From contig CAZPMT010000004.1 of assembly GCA_964587655.1 (NCBI GenBank), positions 1 to 64,000 of the forward strand: DNA of 64,000 bases. The letters run 5' to 3'. The translations under genes and the position numbers were made by a program. The notes under the pieces were generated by a model. It worked only from the letters and a program-made list of their open reading frames with translations. It searched no databases and had not been told where the DNA came from. This DNA comes from CAZPMT01 sp964587655 (GTDB lineage Bacteria; Hydrogenedentota; Hydrogenedentia; Hydrogenedentales; SLHB01). Below are positions 31,851 to 40,008 of this stretch, piece after piece (positions within the stretch are counted from its first letter, which is position 1; each line of letters opens with the position of its first letter).

Positions 31851-33728
31851 TTACGGAACGTCCGCGGTCGCGGGCACACGCAACTTCTGCCCGGCCACGA
31901 GGCGGTCCGGTTGATCCAGCTTGTTCATTTCGGTGAGCCGTTGGACGGTGGTGTGATATTTGGCGGCAATGCGATAGATGTTCTCGCCTTTGGCGACCTC
32001 ATGAATAGTCGTTGCTTCCTGGCTCTGCGGGACGGGAGATGCCGGAGTTGCGTCGGCTGCCGGCGCAGTCTCGGCGTCCTGTCCCGGCAACAGTTTGTCG
32101 GTGCTTGACAAACTGCGACGATAGATGATGAGTTTGAAGCCGTACTTAATGTTCGAGTCTTTCATTCCGTTCCACGCGATGATGTCTTCGGGGCGCACGC
32201 CATACTTGGCCGCGACCTTTCCGAGCGATTCGCCGCGCTCGATAACATGCATCACCTTCTCGGTGTTCGGCGGTTGAGGAACAGACGACGGCCCCTGCTC
32301 AGGTTTCTCCTGCGGCGCGATGACCGGCGCGGTTTCCAGCAGAGGTTGCGCTTCCACTATGGCCGGTTCCGCCGCAGGAGCGGGCGACGCCTCCACTGTG
32401 GCGGTATTCCCGGATGCAAGAGGAGCCCGCTCACTAGGTACGGCAAGGACCTCTTTCGCCGGTCCGGCGTTCGCTTCCGCGATCCGCTCGCGCCACGCGT
32501 TCCAACGTCGATGACTCTGCACCAGCCGGTCCTTCGACAGCAAGCCCTTGTCCATTGCTTCTTGGAGGGCTCCGCATGCCGCCCGGACGCGGTCCGGGCG
32601 CGCGTCAAGGAACACCACTCCGTCGCAGCCCGCGACAAGCGCCTCGACGACCCCGCGCTCCGGAGGACACGCGGCGCCGAGCGCGTCACTCGATACGTCA
32701 TCCGCCAGGATGAATCCCTCATAGTGAAACTTCTCTCGCAAGACCGTCTGGACCAACACCGGCGAGATCGACGCGGGACGATCCGGGTTCTTCCGATCAA
32801 GCTCCGGCGCCGCGATATGACCCGCCATTATGCCGGGGATATTCTGCGCCGCCGCTTCCGAGAAGGGATACATCAATTCCGCCAATTTCCGCGAACTCGC
32901 ATCGAGCACATACGCCCCGCCGCCTTTGTGTCGCGCGCCAATGCCCGGATAGTACTTGACGACCGGGATCGCGCCAGCTTCCGACACCCCTCCGGCAAAG
33001 GCGAGTCCCATCAACTCCACCTGCCCCTGGTCGCTTCCGAACACCCGGTCGCGCGATACGTAGACCGTGTCTTCACGGGTCTCCTTCGCCGCGCGGTCAA
33101 GGACGTTCAGCACCGGTCCGAACACGACCGCGATGCCCCGTTCCACAGCAGCCTTGCCGCACGCGCGGCCCGCTTCGCGCGCCGCTTCCCGGTCTTTGCC
33201 GCGCCCCAGTTCCGCCGCTGAAGGGGCGTTCTCGATTCCAAGGGGATTCCGCTTACCGCCCTCCTGATCGACGGCAATGAGCGTACTCTGTCCGCCCGCT
33301 GCATCCTTAATCTGTTGAACGAGCGCCACCACTTCCTCAACGGGACCGAGGCGATCTCCTTTGATCACCACGCCGCCCGGCCGGACTTCCTTCAGCAGGG
33401 CCTTCATCTCGTCGTTCAGGGTCGGGCCCTCGACACCTAAGAACAGGAAACGGCCAGGCCATAGCGCCTCTTCGGCAACAGGCATTTCCCGGGTAGGCGT
33501 CTGCGCTGTTTCGATGGCCTCCGTCTCCGTCGCGGGCATCTCCGCCGGGGGTGTGACCGGTGTGATCGGCGTGACAACTTCCTGAACCGGCGCTGGAACC
33601 TGCGGGGCTGGTTTCCGCCATCCGAAGAAGGCATAGGCAATGGAAAAACCGATGGCCACCCCAAGAACAAAGGTCAACAGAAGCCCACCGAACGGGTTCG
33701 GCCGTTTCCTTCTCACATAAATGTCCAC
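31851..33728 (-). CDS. Membrane-anchored GH3 (NagZ-like) protein with two LysM domains
   Basis: A 625-residue protein: an N-terminal membrane anchor (LLLTFVLGVAIGFSIAYAFF), a Pro/Thr linker, a GH3 barrel (about 95-430) and two LysM domains (HVIERGESLGKVAAKYGVRP; HEVAKGENIYRIAAKYHTTV). The barrel keeps the nucleophile region (EGFILADDVSSDALGA), but the NagZ loop that normally reads KHFPGHG followed by Asp-Ser-His here reads KYYPGIGARHKGGG, so the general-acid dyad is missing. It may bind rather than cleave peptidoglycan, or use another acid. A palindromic repeat is read in frame between the LysM domains. Confidence 0.85.
   Translation of the reverse strand: MDIYVRRKRPNPFGGLLLTFVLGVAIGFSIAYAFFGWRKPAPQVPAPVQEVVTPITPVTPPAEMPATETEAIETAQTPTREMPVAEEALWPGRFLFLGVEGPTLNDEMKALLKEVRPGGVVIKGDRLGPVEEVVALVQQIKDAAGGQSTLIAVDQEGGKRNPLGIENAPSAAELGRGKDREAAREAGRACGKAAVERGIAVVFGPVLNVLDRAAKETREDTVYVSRDRVFGSDQGQVELMGLAFAGGVSEAGAIPVVKYYPGIGARHKGGGAYVLDASSRKLAELMYPFSEAAAQNIPGIMAGHIAAPELDRKNPDRPASISPVLVQTVLREKFHYEGFILADDVSSDALGAACPPERGVVEALVAGCDGVVFLDARPDRVRAACGALQEAMDKGLLSKDRLVQSHRRWNAWRERIAEANAGPAKEVLAVPSERAPLASGNTATVEASPAPAAEPAIVEAQPLLETAPVIAPQEKPEQGPSSVPQPPNTEKVMHVIERGESLGKVAAKYGVRPEDIIAWNGMKDSNIKYGFKLIIYRRSLSSTDKLLPGQDAETAPAADATPASPVPQSQEATTIHEVAKGENIYRIAAKYHTTVQRLTEMNKLDQPDRLVAGQKLRVPATADVP
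32091..32115. repeat. CAGTTTGTCG palindrome inside the LysM gene
   Basis: CAGTTTGTCG-GTGCT-TGACAAACTG is an inverted repeat read in frame in the linker between the two LysM domains. The same core (AGTTTGTCG or its complement) recurs at 33914-33930, 46338-46369 and 59951-59981, with a variant at 58163-58180. Confidence 0.6.
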
Positions 33729-33940
33729 GCGCGTCCTCCGCGTTTCACAGACTCAAGGTACACACCACCATTGCCGCCATTACTTCGGGGCATTATACCA
33801 CCTTGGCAATACCGAAAAAACAGGACCGCTCTAAGGGAGGCGGGACCCAAGGCATGCCCGAGATCACGCGCGCTTGACGCCCTCTCGCGATGCGAATACA
33901 ATACGGCTTGTAAGCCACGACAAACTGTGAGGAAGGGAAA
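33729..33940. promoter_or_regulatory. Divergent intergenic region with half of a palindromic repeat
   Basis: This 212-bp gap must hold the promoters of both the GH3/LysM gene (minus) and the InlB-repeat gene (plus). A half-site GCCACGACAAACTGTGA of the dispersed palindrome lies at 33914-33930, just upstream of the plus-strand SD (GGAAGGGAAA). No unambiguous -35/-10 pair is seen. Confidence 0.4.
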
Positions 33941-35686
33941 ATGGTAATGAAGAGAACAGTTGTCTTCCTGGCTCTTGCCACGCTGACGTCATGGGGCGCT
34001 TTCGCGGTCAGCTACAGTTTGGCCGTCACTGTCAAGCCCGCGGACACCGGCTACGTCCAGTTGGACCCGTCAGGAGGGTCTTATGTCGCGGGAACGCGGG
34101 TCACGTTGATGCCGATCCCTCGCGCGGGATACGCGTTCGACCGCTGGGAAATGGACCTCTCGGGGCACGACGCCCCGGCCACACTGGTCATGAACGGGAA
34201 CAGGATCGTGAAGGCCGTCTTCATTAACGAGCAATGCGCCCTCGAGGATGTCAAGATCCTTTCGCCCCGCGACGGATCCGTGTTCAAAGTCGGAAGGGAA
34301 TCGAGCGATCTGCCCATCATCTTGAGCGCCGCCACCAACTGCATCGGGGAGACCAAGCGGGTCACCTTCACCGTCGACGACGGGTGGGAGACGATCGACT
34401 TGATGCCGGACCAGAACGGACTTTTCACCATCACGGGCCCCTCGGTGGCGAATCTCGGCTATGGGCCGCATATCCTGCACGTGGCCGCGACTAGCAAGCA
34501 TCAGCCCGAAGTCGTCGTCGAGGACTTCGCGTCTTTTACGTTGGAGGCGGCGCCCGCCGTAGTCGACGACGACTCGAACGGGTTGCCCGACAATACCTTT
34601 TCCGCCCTTGACATGGACGGCGCTTCATGGATCTCCGCCGTAGTCGTTCCCGAGACACTAAACCGCCGGCTGACCATTGCCACGCGATGGGAAGCCCCAG
34701 TCGATGGCGCCCCCGACGCCGGCCCGATCGTCTTGTCCATAAAGAATCCCGCGCGTCCCGCCCAGATCATGACCGTGTCGGCCCCGCGTTCGCTCCTGAA
34801 GGAAGGCGAATCCGGCATCTTGATCGTTCAGATTGCGCCGGACTTGCCGACGCTTTTCGGCCCGCTCGAATCGGAGTTGCTTGGAGCGGAGCCTTCTCTG
34901 CTCGTGGGTGGCGGACAGTATGTCGAGGTGAGCGCCATTGTCAGTCTCGATAACGGCCAGACGTACACGGAGGTGGACAGCGGACGGTTCGACGAAAAAC
35001 CGATTCATCTGACCATAAGAGGCTTAGATGTCGTTCCCGGCAGCAGTTATCTGATCTATTCGCACGAGTCGGGTTTCGTGCGCCATCCGATGCTCGGAGA
35101 TCGGGTTGTCGCGTGGGAAGGCGAGTGGAACACTGACGCAATCCGCAACCTCGTGATCACGGACGCCGCGATGGAGGCTGATGTGACGTTTCTGTCGGTC
35201 TTTGCCCCTTATCAGGCCCCGCTCGAAGGACCGAAGATCAGCCTGCTTCCCGTTGACCTGTCCACGCAGGACTACGGCTTCGTGACGCTGGGAACCTATC
35301 TCGACAAGACGTTCACCGTGAGGAACGTAGGCGGCGGGGTGCTGGCGGGAACGCTCACTACCACCAACGATGCGTTCAGCGTCGTGTCGGGTGCGGTGTT
35401 CTATCTGGATCCGGGTGAAGCGACGCGCGTCACCGTGCGATTCATGCCGGCCGCGCCGCAACGGTATATCGGCAATGCCGTGTTCAACGGCGGCGGTTAC
35501 GCGACGATCCACCTGCGCGGCTTTGGGTATCGAACTCCGTCGCCGCTGTCGTGCAGCGGCGCACCGTCCTCCGGTGCGCTTCCCGCACCGGGGTATGCTA
35601 TCGCGGACGCGGCCCTCATGGCGCTTGCCGCCGCGGCGCTTCTTCTCTTGCGCGCATCGGCATTGCGCGCGCGTGGCCGCACGTGA
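33941..35686 (+). CDS. Secreted surface protein with InlB-type repeat and C-terminal anchor
   Basis: A 581-residue protein: a signal peptide (KRTVVFLALATLTSWGAFA), then a divergent InlB B-repeat-like domain (VKPADTGYVQLDPSGGSYVA, GYAFDRWEMDLSG). The middle is beta-rich, and a later choice-of-anchor/DUF1573-like domain follows (DYGFVTLGTYLDKTFTVRNV, VTVRFMPAAPQRYIGNAVF). The C-terminus (APGYAIADAALMALAAAALL then RASALRARGR) looks like a membrane-plus-basic sorting tail. Probably surface displayed. ATG 33941 or 33947 both fit the SD. Confidence 0.75.
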   Translation: MVMKRTVVFLALATLTSWGAFAVSYSLAVTVKPADTGYVQLDPSGGSYVAGTRVTLMPIPRAGYAFDRWEMDLSGHDAPATLVMNGNRIVKAVFINEQCALEDVKILSPRDGSVFKVGRESSDLPIILSAATNCIGETKRVTFTVDDGWETIDLMPDQNGLFTITGPSVANLGYGPHILHVAATSKHQPEVVVEDFASFTLEAAPAVVDDDSNGLPDNTFSALDMDGASWISAVVVPETLNRRLTIATRWEAPVDGAPDAGPIVLSIKNPARPAQIMTVSAPRSLLKEGESGILIVQIAPDLPTLFGPLESELLGAEPSLLVGGGQYVEVSAIVSLDNGQTYTEVDSGRFDEKPIHLTIRGLDVVPGSSYLIYSHESGFVRHPMLGDRVVAWEGEWNTDAIRNLVITDAAMEADVTFLSVFAPYQAPLEGPKISLLPVDLSTQDYGFVTLGTYLDKTFTVRNVGGGVLAGTLTTTNDAFSVVSGAVFYLDPGEATRVTVRFMPAAPQRYIGNAVFNGGGYATIHLRGFGYRTPSPLSCSGAPSSGALPAPGYAIADAALMALAAAALLLLRASALRARGRT

Positions 35687-35723
35687 TCTGCGCCATAGTG
35701 CGACGGTTCGGAGGTTTGCGCCT

Positions 35724-36722
35724 TTGACGGAAATCTCTTCACAAGCATTCAAAGACCGGCGCGTCCTGGTGCTGGGCGGCTTGGGATTTATCGGCGCCAA
35801 CCTTTCCATCCGGTGCGTCGAAATGGGCTCGCTTGTCACCGTCTATGATTCCCTGATGGAGCACGGCGGCGGGAACATCGAGAACCTGCACGGATACCGG
35901 GACCGAATAAAGGTCATCATCAACGACATCCGCGACATCAACCTCGTGAACCAGGCCGTGTCGGCGGCCGACATCATCTTCCACTGCGCCGGCCACACGT
36001 CGCACAAGTACTCGCTGCAGGATCCCTTTCTGGATATCGCGATTAACTGCGTCGGCGCCATGAATATCCTTGAATGCGTTCGGAAGAACAACCCGCAAGC
36101 GCACGTGATCTACGTCGGCACCAGCACGCAGTGCGGCCGGATGCTCCGCGATCCCATGGACGAACTCCACCCGGAGTTTCCCATGGACATTTACTCTGCC
36201 AACAAGAGCGTCGCGGAGAAGTACCATCTGATCTATCACCATGTCCACGGCCTCAAGACGCATGTGGTCCGCCTGGCCAATATTTACGGGCCTCGGGCGA
36301 ACATCCAGAGCAGCGACAGCGGCGTGCTCAATTTCTTCATCGGCCTTGCGCTCCAAGGCAAACCGCTGACGATTTACGGAGAAGGGAGCCAGCGCCGGAA
36401 CGTCTTGTACGTGGACGACTGCGTGGGCGCCCTGATATCGCTGGCACTGGCGGACAGCCACTACGGAGAAGTGTTCTTGGCATCAGGCGACGCGGAGTTT
36501 CCGATTGCGGAGTTCGCGGAGATGGTCGTCAAAGTCGTCGGCCGGGGCGAGGTAATTCACGTCCCGTGGCCCAAGGACTGGGCGCCGCTCGACGTGGGCG
36601 ACGTGCGATTTTCGAATGCGAGAATCAAGAAAGAGATCGGGTGGCTTCCGCGCACCGATCTCATGACCGGACTCGAGCTCACGAAGCAATTCTTCCAGTT
36701 GCGATTGGACGCGTACCTCTGA
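35724..36722 (+). CDS. NAD-dependent epimerase/dehydratase (SDR, UDP-glucose-4-epimerase-like)
   Basis: A 332-residue extended SDR. The Rossmann motif GGLGFIGANL, the AGHTSHKYS block and the catalytic YSANK (Y-x3-K) are present; RNVLYVDDCVGALISLAL and GDVRFSNARIKKEIGWLP are typical of nucleotide-sugar epimerases and dehydratases. TTG 35724 is chosen because GGAGG sits 9 nt upstream; no ATG fits. It faces the convergent glycosyltransferase operon and probably supplies a modified nucleotide sugar to it. Confidence 0.88.
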   Translation: MTEISSQAFKDRRVLVLGGLGFIGANLSIRCVEMGSLVTVYDSLMEHGGGNIENLHGYRDRIKVIINDIRDINLVNQAVSAADIIFHCAGHTSHKYSLQDPFLDIAINCVGAMNILECVRKNNPQAHVIYVGTSTQCGRMLRDPMDELHPEFPMDIYSANKSVAEKYHLIYHHVHGLKTHVVRLANIYGPRANIQSSDSGVLNFFIGLALQGKPLTIYGEGSQRRNVLYVDDCVGALISLALADSHYGEVFLASGDAEFPIAEFAEMVVKVVGRGEVIHVPWPKDWAPLDVGDVRFSNARIKKEIGWLPRTDLMTGLELTKQFFQLRLDAYL

Positions 36723-36759
36723 TGTCCCCGTCTTTGAGCTCCCGCGACCAGGGCCGTCT

Positions 36760-36984
36760 TCACCGCAACCGCGAGAGAAGGTAGAGAAGCGCGGTGAGAA
36801 TCAGGCTGATAAGAATACAGGTGGCAACCGGGAAATAGAACTTGAAGTTAGCCCGCTCCACCCGGATGTCGCCGGGAAGCTTCCCGAGAAAGGACAGGTT
36901 CCCGCCGAGATAGAGCAACACTCCTCCCCCGACAAGGAGCAGACCCAAGAGGATAAGCATGACGGCGATGGGGCGCACGTCCAT
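36760..36984 (-). CDS. DUF2905 family small membrane protein
   Basis: A 74-residue protein with two membrane helices and the family's central block (LGGNLSFLGKLPGDIRVERA, then NFKFYFPVATCILISLILT). ATG 36984 has a GAGGTG SD 8 nt upstream. Function unknown. It is the last gene of the minus-strand glycan operon, 12 bases after the PIG-L gene. Confidence 0.9.
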   Translation of the reverse strand: MDVRPIAVMLILLGLLLVGGGVLLYLGGNLSFLGKLPGDIRVERANFKFYFPVATCILISLILTALLYLLSRLR

Positions 36985-36996
36985 ACCTGTGTCACC

Positions 36997-37719
36997 TCAC
37001 AAAACGTGCCGGAAACACATATACCCTTCGGCGGCGTCGACCGAGACCTCGCGCCCGCGGACGCGCGCGATGTACTCCACATTCTGCACGCTTGAATGGT
37101 GGATCGAGGCGCGCCGCTGCGATTCGTACATCTCGAGCGCGGCCAGCTTGTCCTCGAGAAAGCGCGTGATGTCCACGTAAAAGTTCGGGTGGAACTTCTC
37201 CCGTTCGAGGCTCCAGAAAAGCGACGTGTTGTCATAGCCAAGCACGATCCGCTGGAAGGATTTGATGTTCGGCACACCCGGACGCGCCGCGGTGAACGCC
37301 GCGCGAAACACCGCCTCGTGATCCTGGTTATACGATCCGACCGGAATGGCGAGGATCGTGGGCTGCAAACGGTCGAGCGCGAGCTTGCTGTCGCGCTCGA
37401 ACTTCGCGATCAGGTCGCGCCGCGGGATCATGTCCATGCGCAGGTGGGAGTCCGCGTCGCGATAAAGGACGTCCCAGTCATCCACGTGGAGAAACGCCAT
37501 TACCTCCTTGAGTTCCTCGATGCGCTTCGAGCCGGTCACGATGTCGTCTTTTCCATCGTAGTGTTTAAGGTCGCCGACCGAACACACGATGACGTACACC
37601 TCGCCCCCGAGACTCTTGATGCGGGCCATCGTGCCCGCACAGCCGAAACACTCGTCGTCCGCGTGCGGCGCAATCACGAGCATCCGCTGCTTCGACAAAA
37701 AGGCGTCTTCAGGTGTCAA
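36997..37719 (-). CDS. PIG-L/LmbE family deacetylase
   Basis: A 240-residue enzyme with the zinc motif APHADDE and a later histidine (SYNQDHEAV), the signature of metal-dependent N-acetylglucosaminyl deacetylases. Substrates include GlcNAc of glycolipids, mycothiol or surface polysaccharide. It is encoded right after two GT4 glycosyltransferases, overlapping the preceding stop (TTG start at 37719; ATG 37683 is the alternative), so a role in modifying a sugar added by them is plausible. Confidence 0.9.
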   Translation of the reverse strand: MTPEDAFLSKQRMLVIAPHADDECFGCAGTMARIKSLGGEVYVIVCSVGDLKHYDGKDDIVTGSKRIEELKEVMAFLHVDDWDVLYRDADSHLRMDMIPRRDLIAKFERDSKLALDRLQPTILAIPVGSYNQDHEAVFRAAFTAARPGVPNIKSFQRIVLGYDNTSLFWSLEREKFHPNFYVDITRFLEDKLAALEMYESQRRASIHHSSVQNVEYIARVRGREVSVDAAEGYMCFRHVL

Positions 37720-38875
37720 GTCCCTTCTCCCGAATCAATTGTTCATACAGCGCCTCAATTTGCGCCACCATCCTGTCAAGACCATACGCGGGCGCAACCC
37801 GTTCGCGGGCCTTAAGCCCCATCGCGCGCCTTCGTGCCGGGTCCCGTTCGAGCGTGACGATTGCCTCGGCCATCGCCTCCGGATCGCGCGGCGGCGTAAG
37901 TATACCAGTCTCGCCGTTCCGGATGATATCCGGCACGCCGCCGACGGAAGTCGCAACGACGGGCGTGCCCGCCGCGCCCGCTTCCAGCAACACGCGTCCC
38001 ATGCCTTCGTTCAGCGAGGGCAGGACGAATACATCCATGGCGGCCATCAAGTCGGGCACGTCCTCCCTAAGCCCAAGCCATCGTACCCGGTCGCCCAGAT
38101 CGGCGGACTGCGCGCGAAGGTCCGCCGCCAGAGCCCCGTGCCCCGCCACGATGAACCGTGCCTCAGGCAGGCGTTGCGCAATAATCCGCGCCGCGGTGAT
38201 GAAGTGGGAAAAACCTTTGATCGGTTCGAGCCGCCCGACTGCTCCGACCAGATATGCTTCCGGTTCAACGCCGAGGGCGCGCCGCGTCTCCTCACGCCGT
38301 GCGATGACGAGGTCGAACGGCGTCAGATCGATGCCGCTGAAGATGGTCACATACTGCTCACGCCGGCCGATGCCCTGTTCGAGGTGTTTCTCGATCCCGC
38401 CCGGCGTGAGTTCGACAATGCGGTCCGTACGCCGGGCGGCGTAACGCTCCATCGCCACGAAGAGCCTTGTCATCGCCTTGGAAAAGTATCCTTCGAAAAT
38501 GTTCCCGTGCGGCGTGTGAACGACGATCGGCATGCCGCTTCGCGCGGCGGCGAGACGCCCTAGAAAACCGGCCTTGGACGTATGCGTATGGACGATGTGA
38601 TATTGTCTCTCGCGAAAGATCCGCGTCAGCGCGCGCAGGGCGAGGACGTCCTTCCTCGGGGCAATGTCGCGCACCAACGCGGGCACGCGTATAATCTCGA
38701 TTCCCGCTGCGCCCACCGAGTCTTCGATGCTGCCTTCGTGACCGTGTGTCGGGCCGCTTATGAGGTCCACGTCGAAGCGATCCCGATTCGCGAGCCGCAC
38801 CGTATGGAAAGTGTTTTCCTGCGCGCCCCCTTTGCATAACCTCGTGATGACGTGCGCGACGCGGAAACGCTTCAT
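37709..38875 (-). CDS. Glycosyltransferase family 4 protein
   Basis: A 388-residue GT-B-fold glycosyltransferase: an N-terminal acceptor domain (VITRLCKGGAQENTFHTVRL, HTHTSKAGFLGRLAAARSGM) and a C-terminal donor domain (GRLEPIKGFSHFITAARIIA, LPSLNEGMGRVLLEAGAAGT). The E-x7-E type region sits in NEGMGRVLLEAGAAG. ATG 38875 overlaps the upstream GT stop by 4 bases. It is probably cytoplasmic-face and retaining. Confidence 0.93.
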   Translation of the reverse strand: MKRFRVAHVITRLCKGGAQENTFHTVRLANRDRFDVDLISGPTHGHEGSIEDSVGAAGIEIIRVPALVRDIAPRKDVLALRALTRIFRERQYHIVHTHTSKAGFLGRLAAARSGMPIVVHTPHGNIFEGYFSKAMTRLFVAMERYAARRTDRIVELTPGGIEKHLEQGIGRREQYVTIFSGIDLTPFDLVIARREETRRALGVEPEAYLVGAVGRLEPIKGFSHFITAARIIAQRLPEARFIVAGHGALAADLRAQSADLGDRVRWLGLREDVPDLMAAMDVFVLPSLNEGMGRVLLEAGAAGTPVVATSVGGVPDIIRNGETGILTPPRDPEAMAEAIVTLERDPARRRAMGLKARERVAPAYGLDRMVAQIEALYEQLIREKGLDT

Positions 38876-40005
38876 GGACTGTGCGCCTCCACCGCATCGA
38901 GAAGCCGCTGAGTGAACCGGGACCAGTTGAGTTCCGTCTCGACGCGACGGCGTCCGTTCGCGCCCATCTCCCGTGCGCGGGCGGGCTCGCGCATTAGCGA
39001 GAGTACGGCCTCCGCCAATGCCTCAGGTTGGCCGGGCTCGACGATAAAGCCCGTCTCGCCGTCCAGCACTGCATCCGCGACGCCCCCGGAACGCCCCGCG
39101 ACCACCGGCTTCCCGTAGGCGTTCGCTTCGACGAACACCAAGCCGAATCCCTCGACCTGCCCCCGGCCATCGTCGCCCGTCGGCAGCGCGAACACTTCGC
39201 AGGCCTGATACAGCATCGCGATATCCCCCTCGGAGAGGATCCCGGGAAACAGCACACTCTCGCGCACGCCGAGCGCGTGGGTCTCGCTGACGACGTCGTA
39301 GAAATGAGGGCCTTCTCCGACAAGCACTAGCACCGCGTTCGGGATCTCTTTCAAGATGCGCGGCATGGCCCTCACGAGCGTAGTATGCCCTTTTCTCGGC
39401 ACAAAGCGCCCGATACTGAGGATGACCCGGCTTCCGTCGATGGCGAAATGCTGCTTGAACCTTGCTATTTCCTCCGGGGAATGCGCTCGAATCGGAGGCG
39501 CGCCGGGGTGAATGACTTCGATCTTGTCGACGGGCGCGCCGAACGCCACAAGGTTGTCGCGCGTGAACTTGCTGATAGTTACGACAACGCGCGCCTTCTT
39601 GTACACGCGGCGAAGCAGTCCGCCCAGCACGGGGTGATGGCGAAACTTCAGGAATTCGTACGCGTACCCGAAAGCCACGTACGGTTTTCCGTGCCGTTTG
39701 CGCGCCCACAGGCCGATCACTCCGCCGTAAGAGACGTTGATGCCGAGGATCAAATCCGTTTCTCTTATCCGCAGCCACGTGGCGGCGAGCAGCGGAAGAA
39801 AGCGCAACCAGCCGAGACGGTAGCCCGGGAAACGGATCACTTTAACCGGCTCGGCGCGATCGAATGCCTCAGCGCCGGCGAAGCGCGGCGCAACCACCGT
39901 GACGTCGTGTCCGAGGCGCGCGAGTTCGCGGGACACGTGCAGCGCGACCGAACTGATCCCGCCCACGATGGGAGGGTAATCTGCTGTCGGGATTAGAATC
40001 CTCAA
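38872..40005 (-). CDS. Glycosyltransferase family 4 protein
   Basis: A 377-residue GT4 enzyme: PPIVGGISSVALHVSRELAR, GHDVTVVAPRF, SIGRFVPRKGHTTLVRAMPR and EGFGLVFVEANAYGKPVVAG. It starts at TTG 40005, just after the carbamoyltransferase stop (40009). It shares an operon with a second GT4 gene, a deacetylase and the carbamoyltransferase. No membrane segment. Confidence 0.93.
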   Translation of the reverse strand: MRILIPTADYPPIVGGISSVALHVSRELARLGHDVTVVAPRFAGAEAFDRAEPVKVIRFPGYRLGWLRFLPLLAATWLRIRETDLILGINVSYGGVIGLWARKRHGKPYVAFGYAYEFLKFRHHPVLGGLLRRVYKKARVVVTISKFTRDNLVAFGAPVDKIEVIHPGAPPIRAHSPEEIARFKQHFAIDGSRVILSIGRFVPRKGHTTLVRAMPRILKEIPNAVLVLVGEGPHFYDVVSETHALGVRESVLFPGILSEGDIAMLYQACEVFALPTGDDGRGQVEGFGLVFVEANAYGKPVVAGRSGGVADAVLDGETGFIVEPGQPEALAEAVLSLMREPARAREMGANGRRRVETELNWSRFTQRLLDAVEAHSP

Positions 40006-40008
40006 GAC

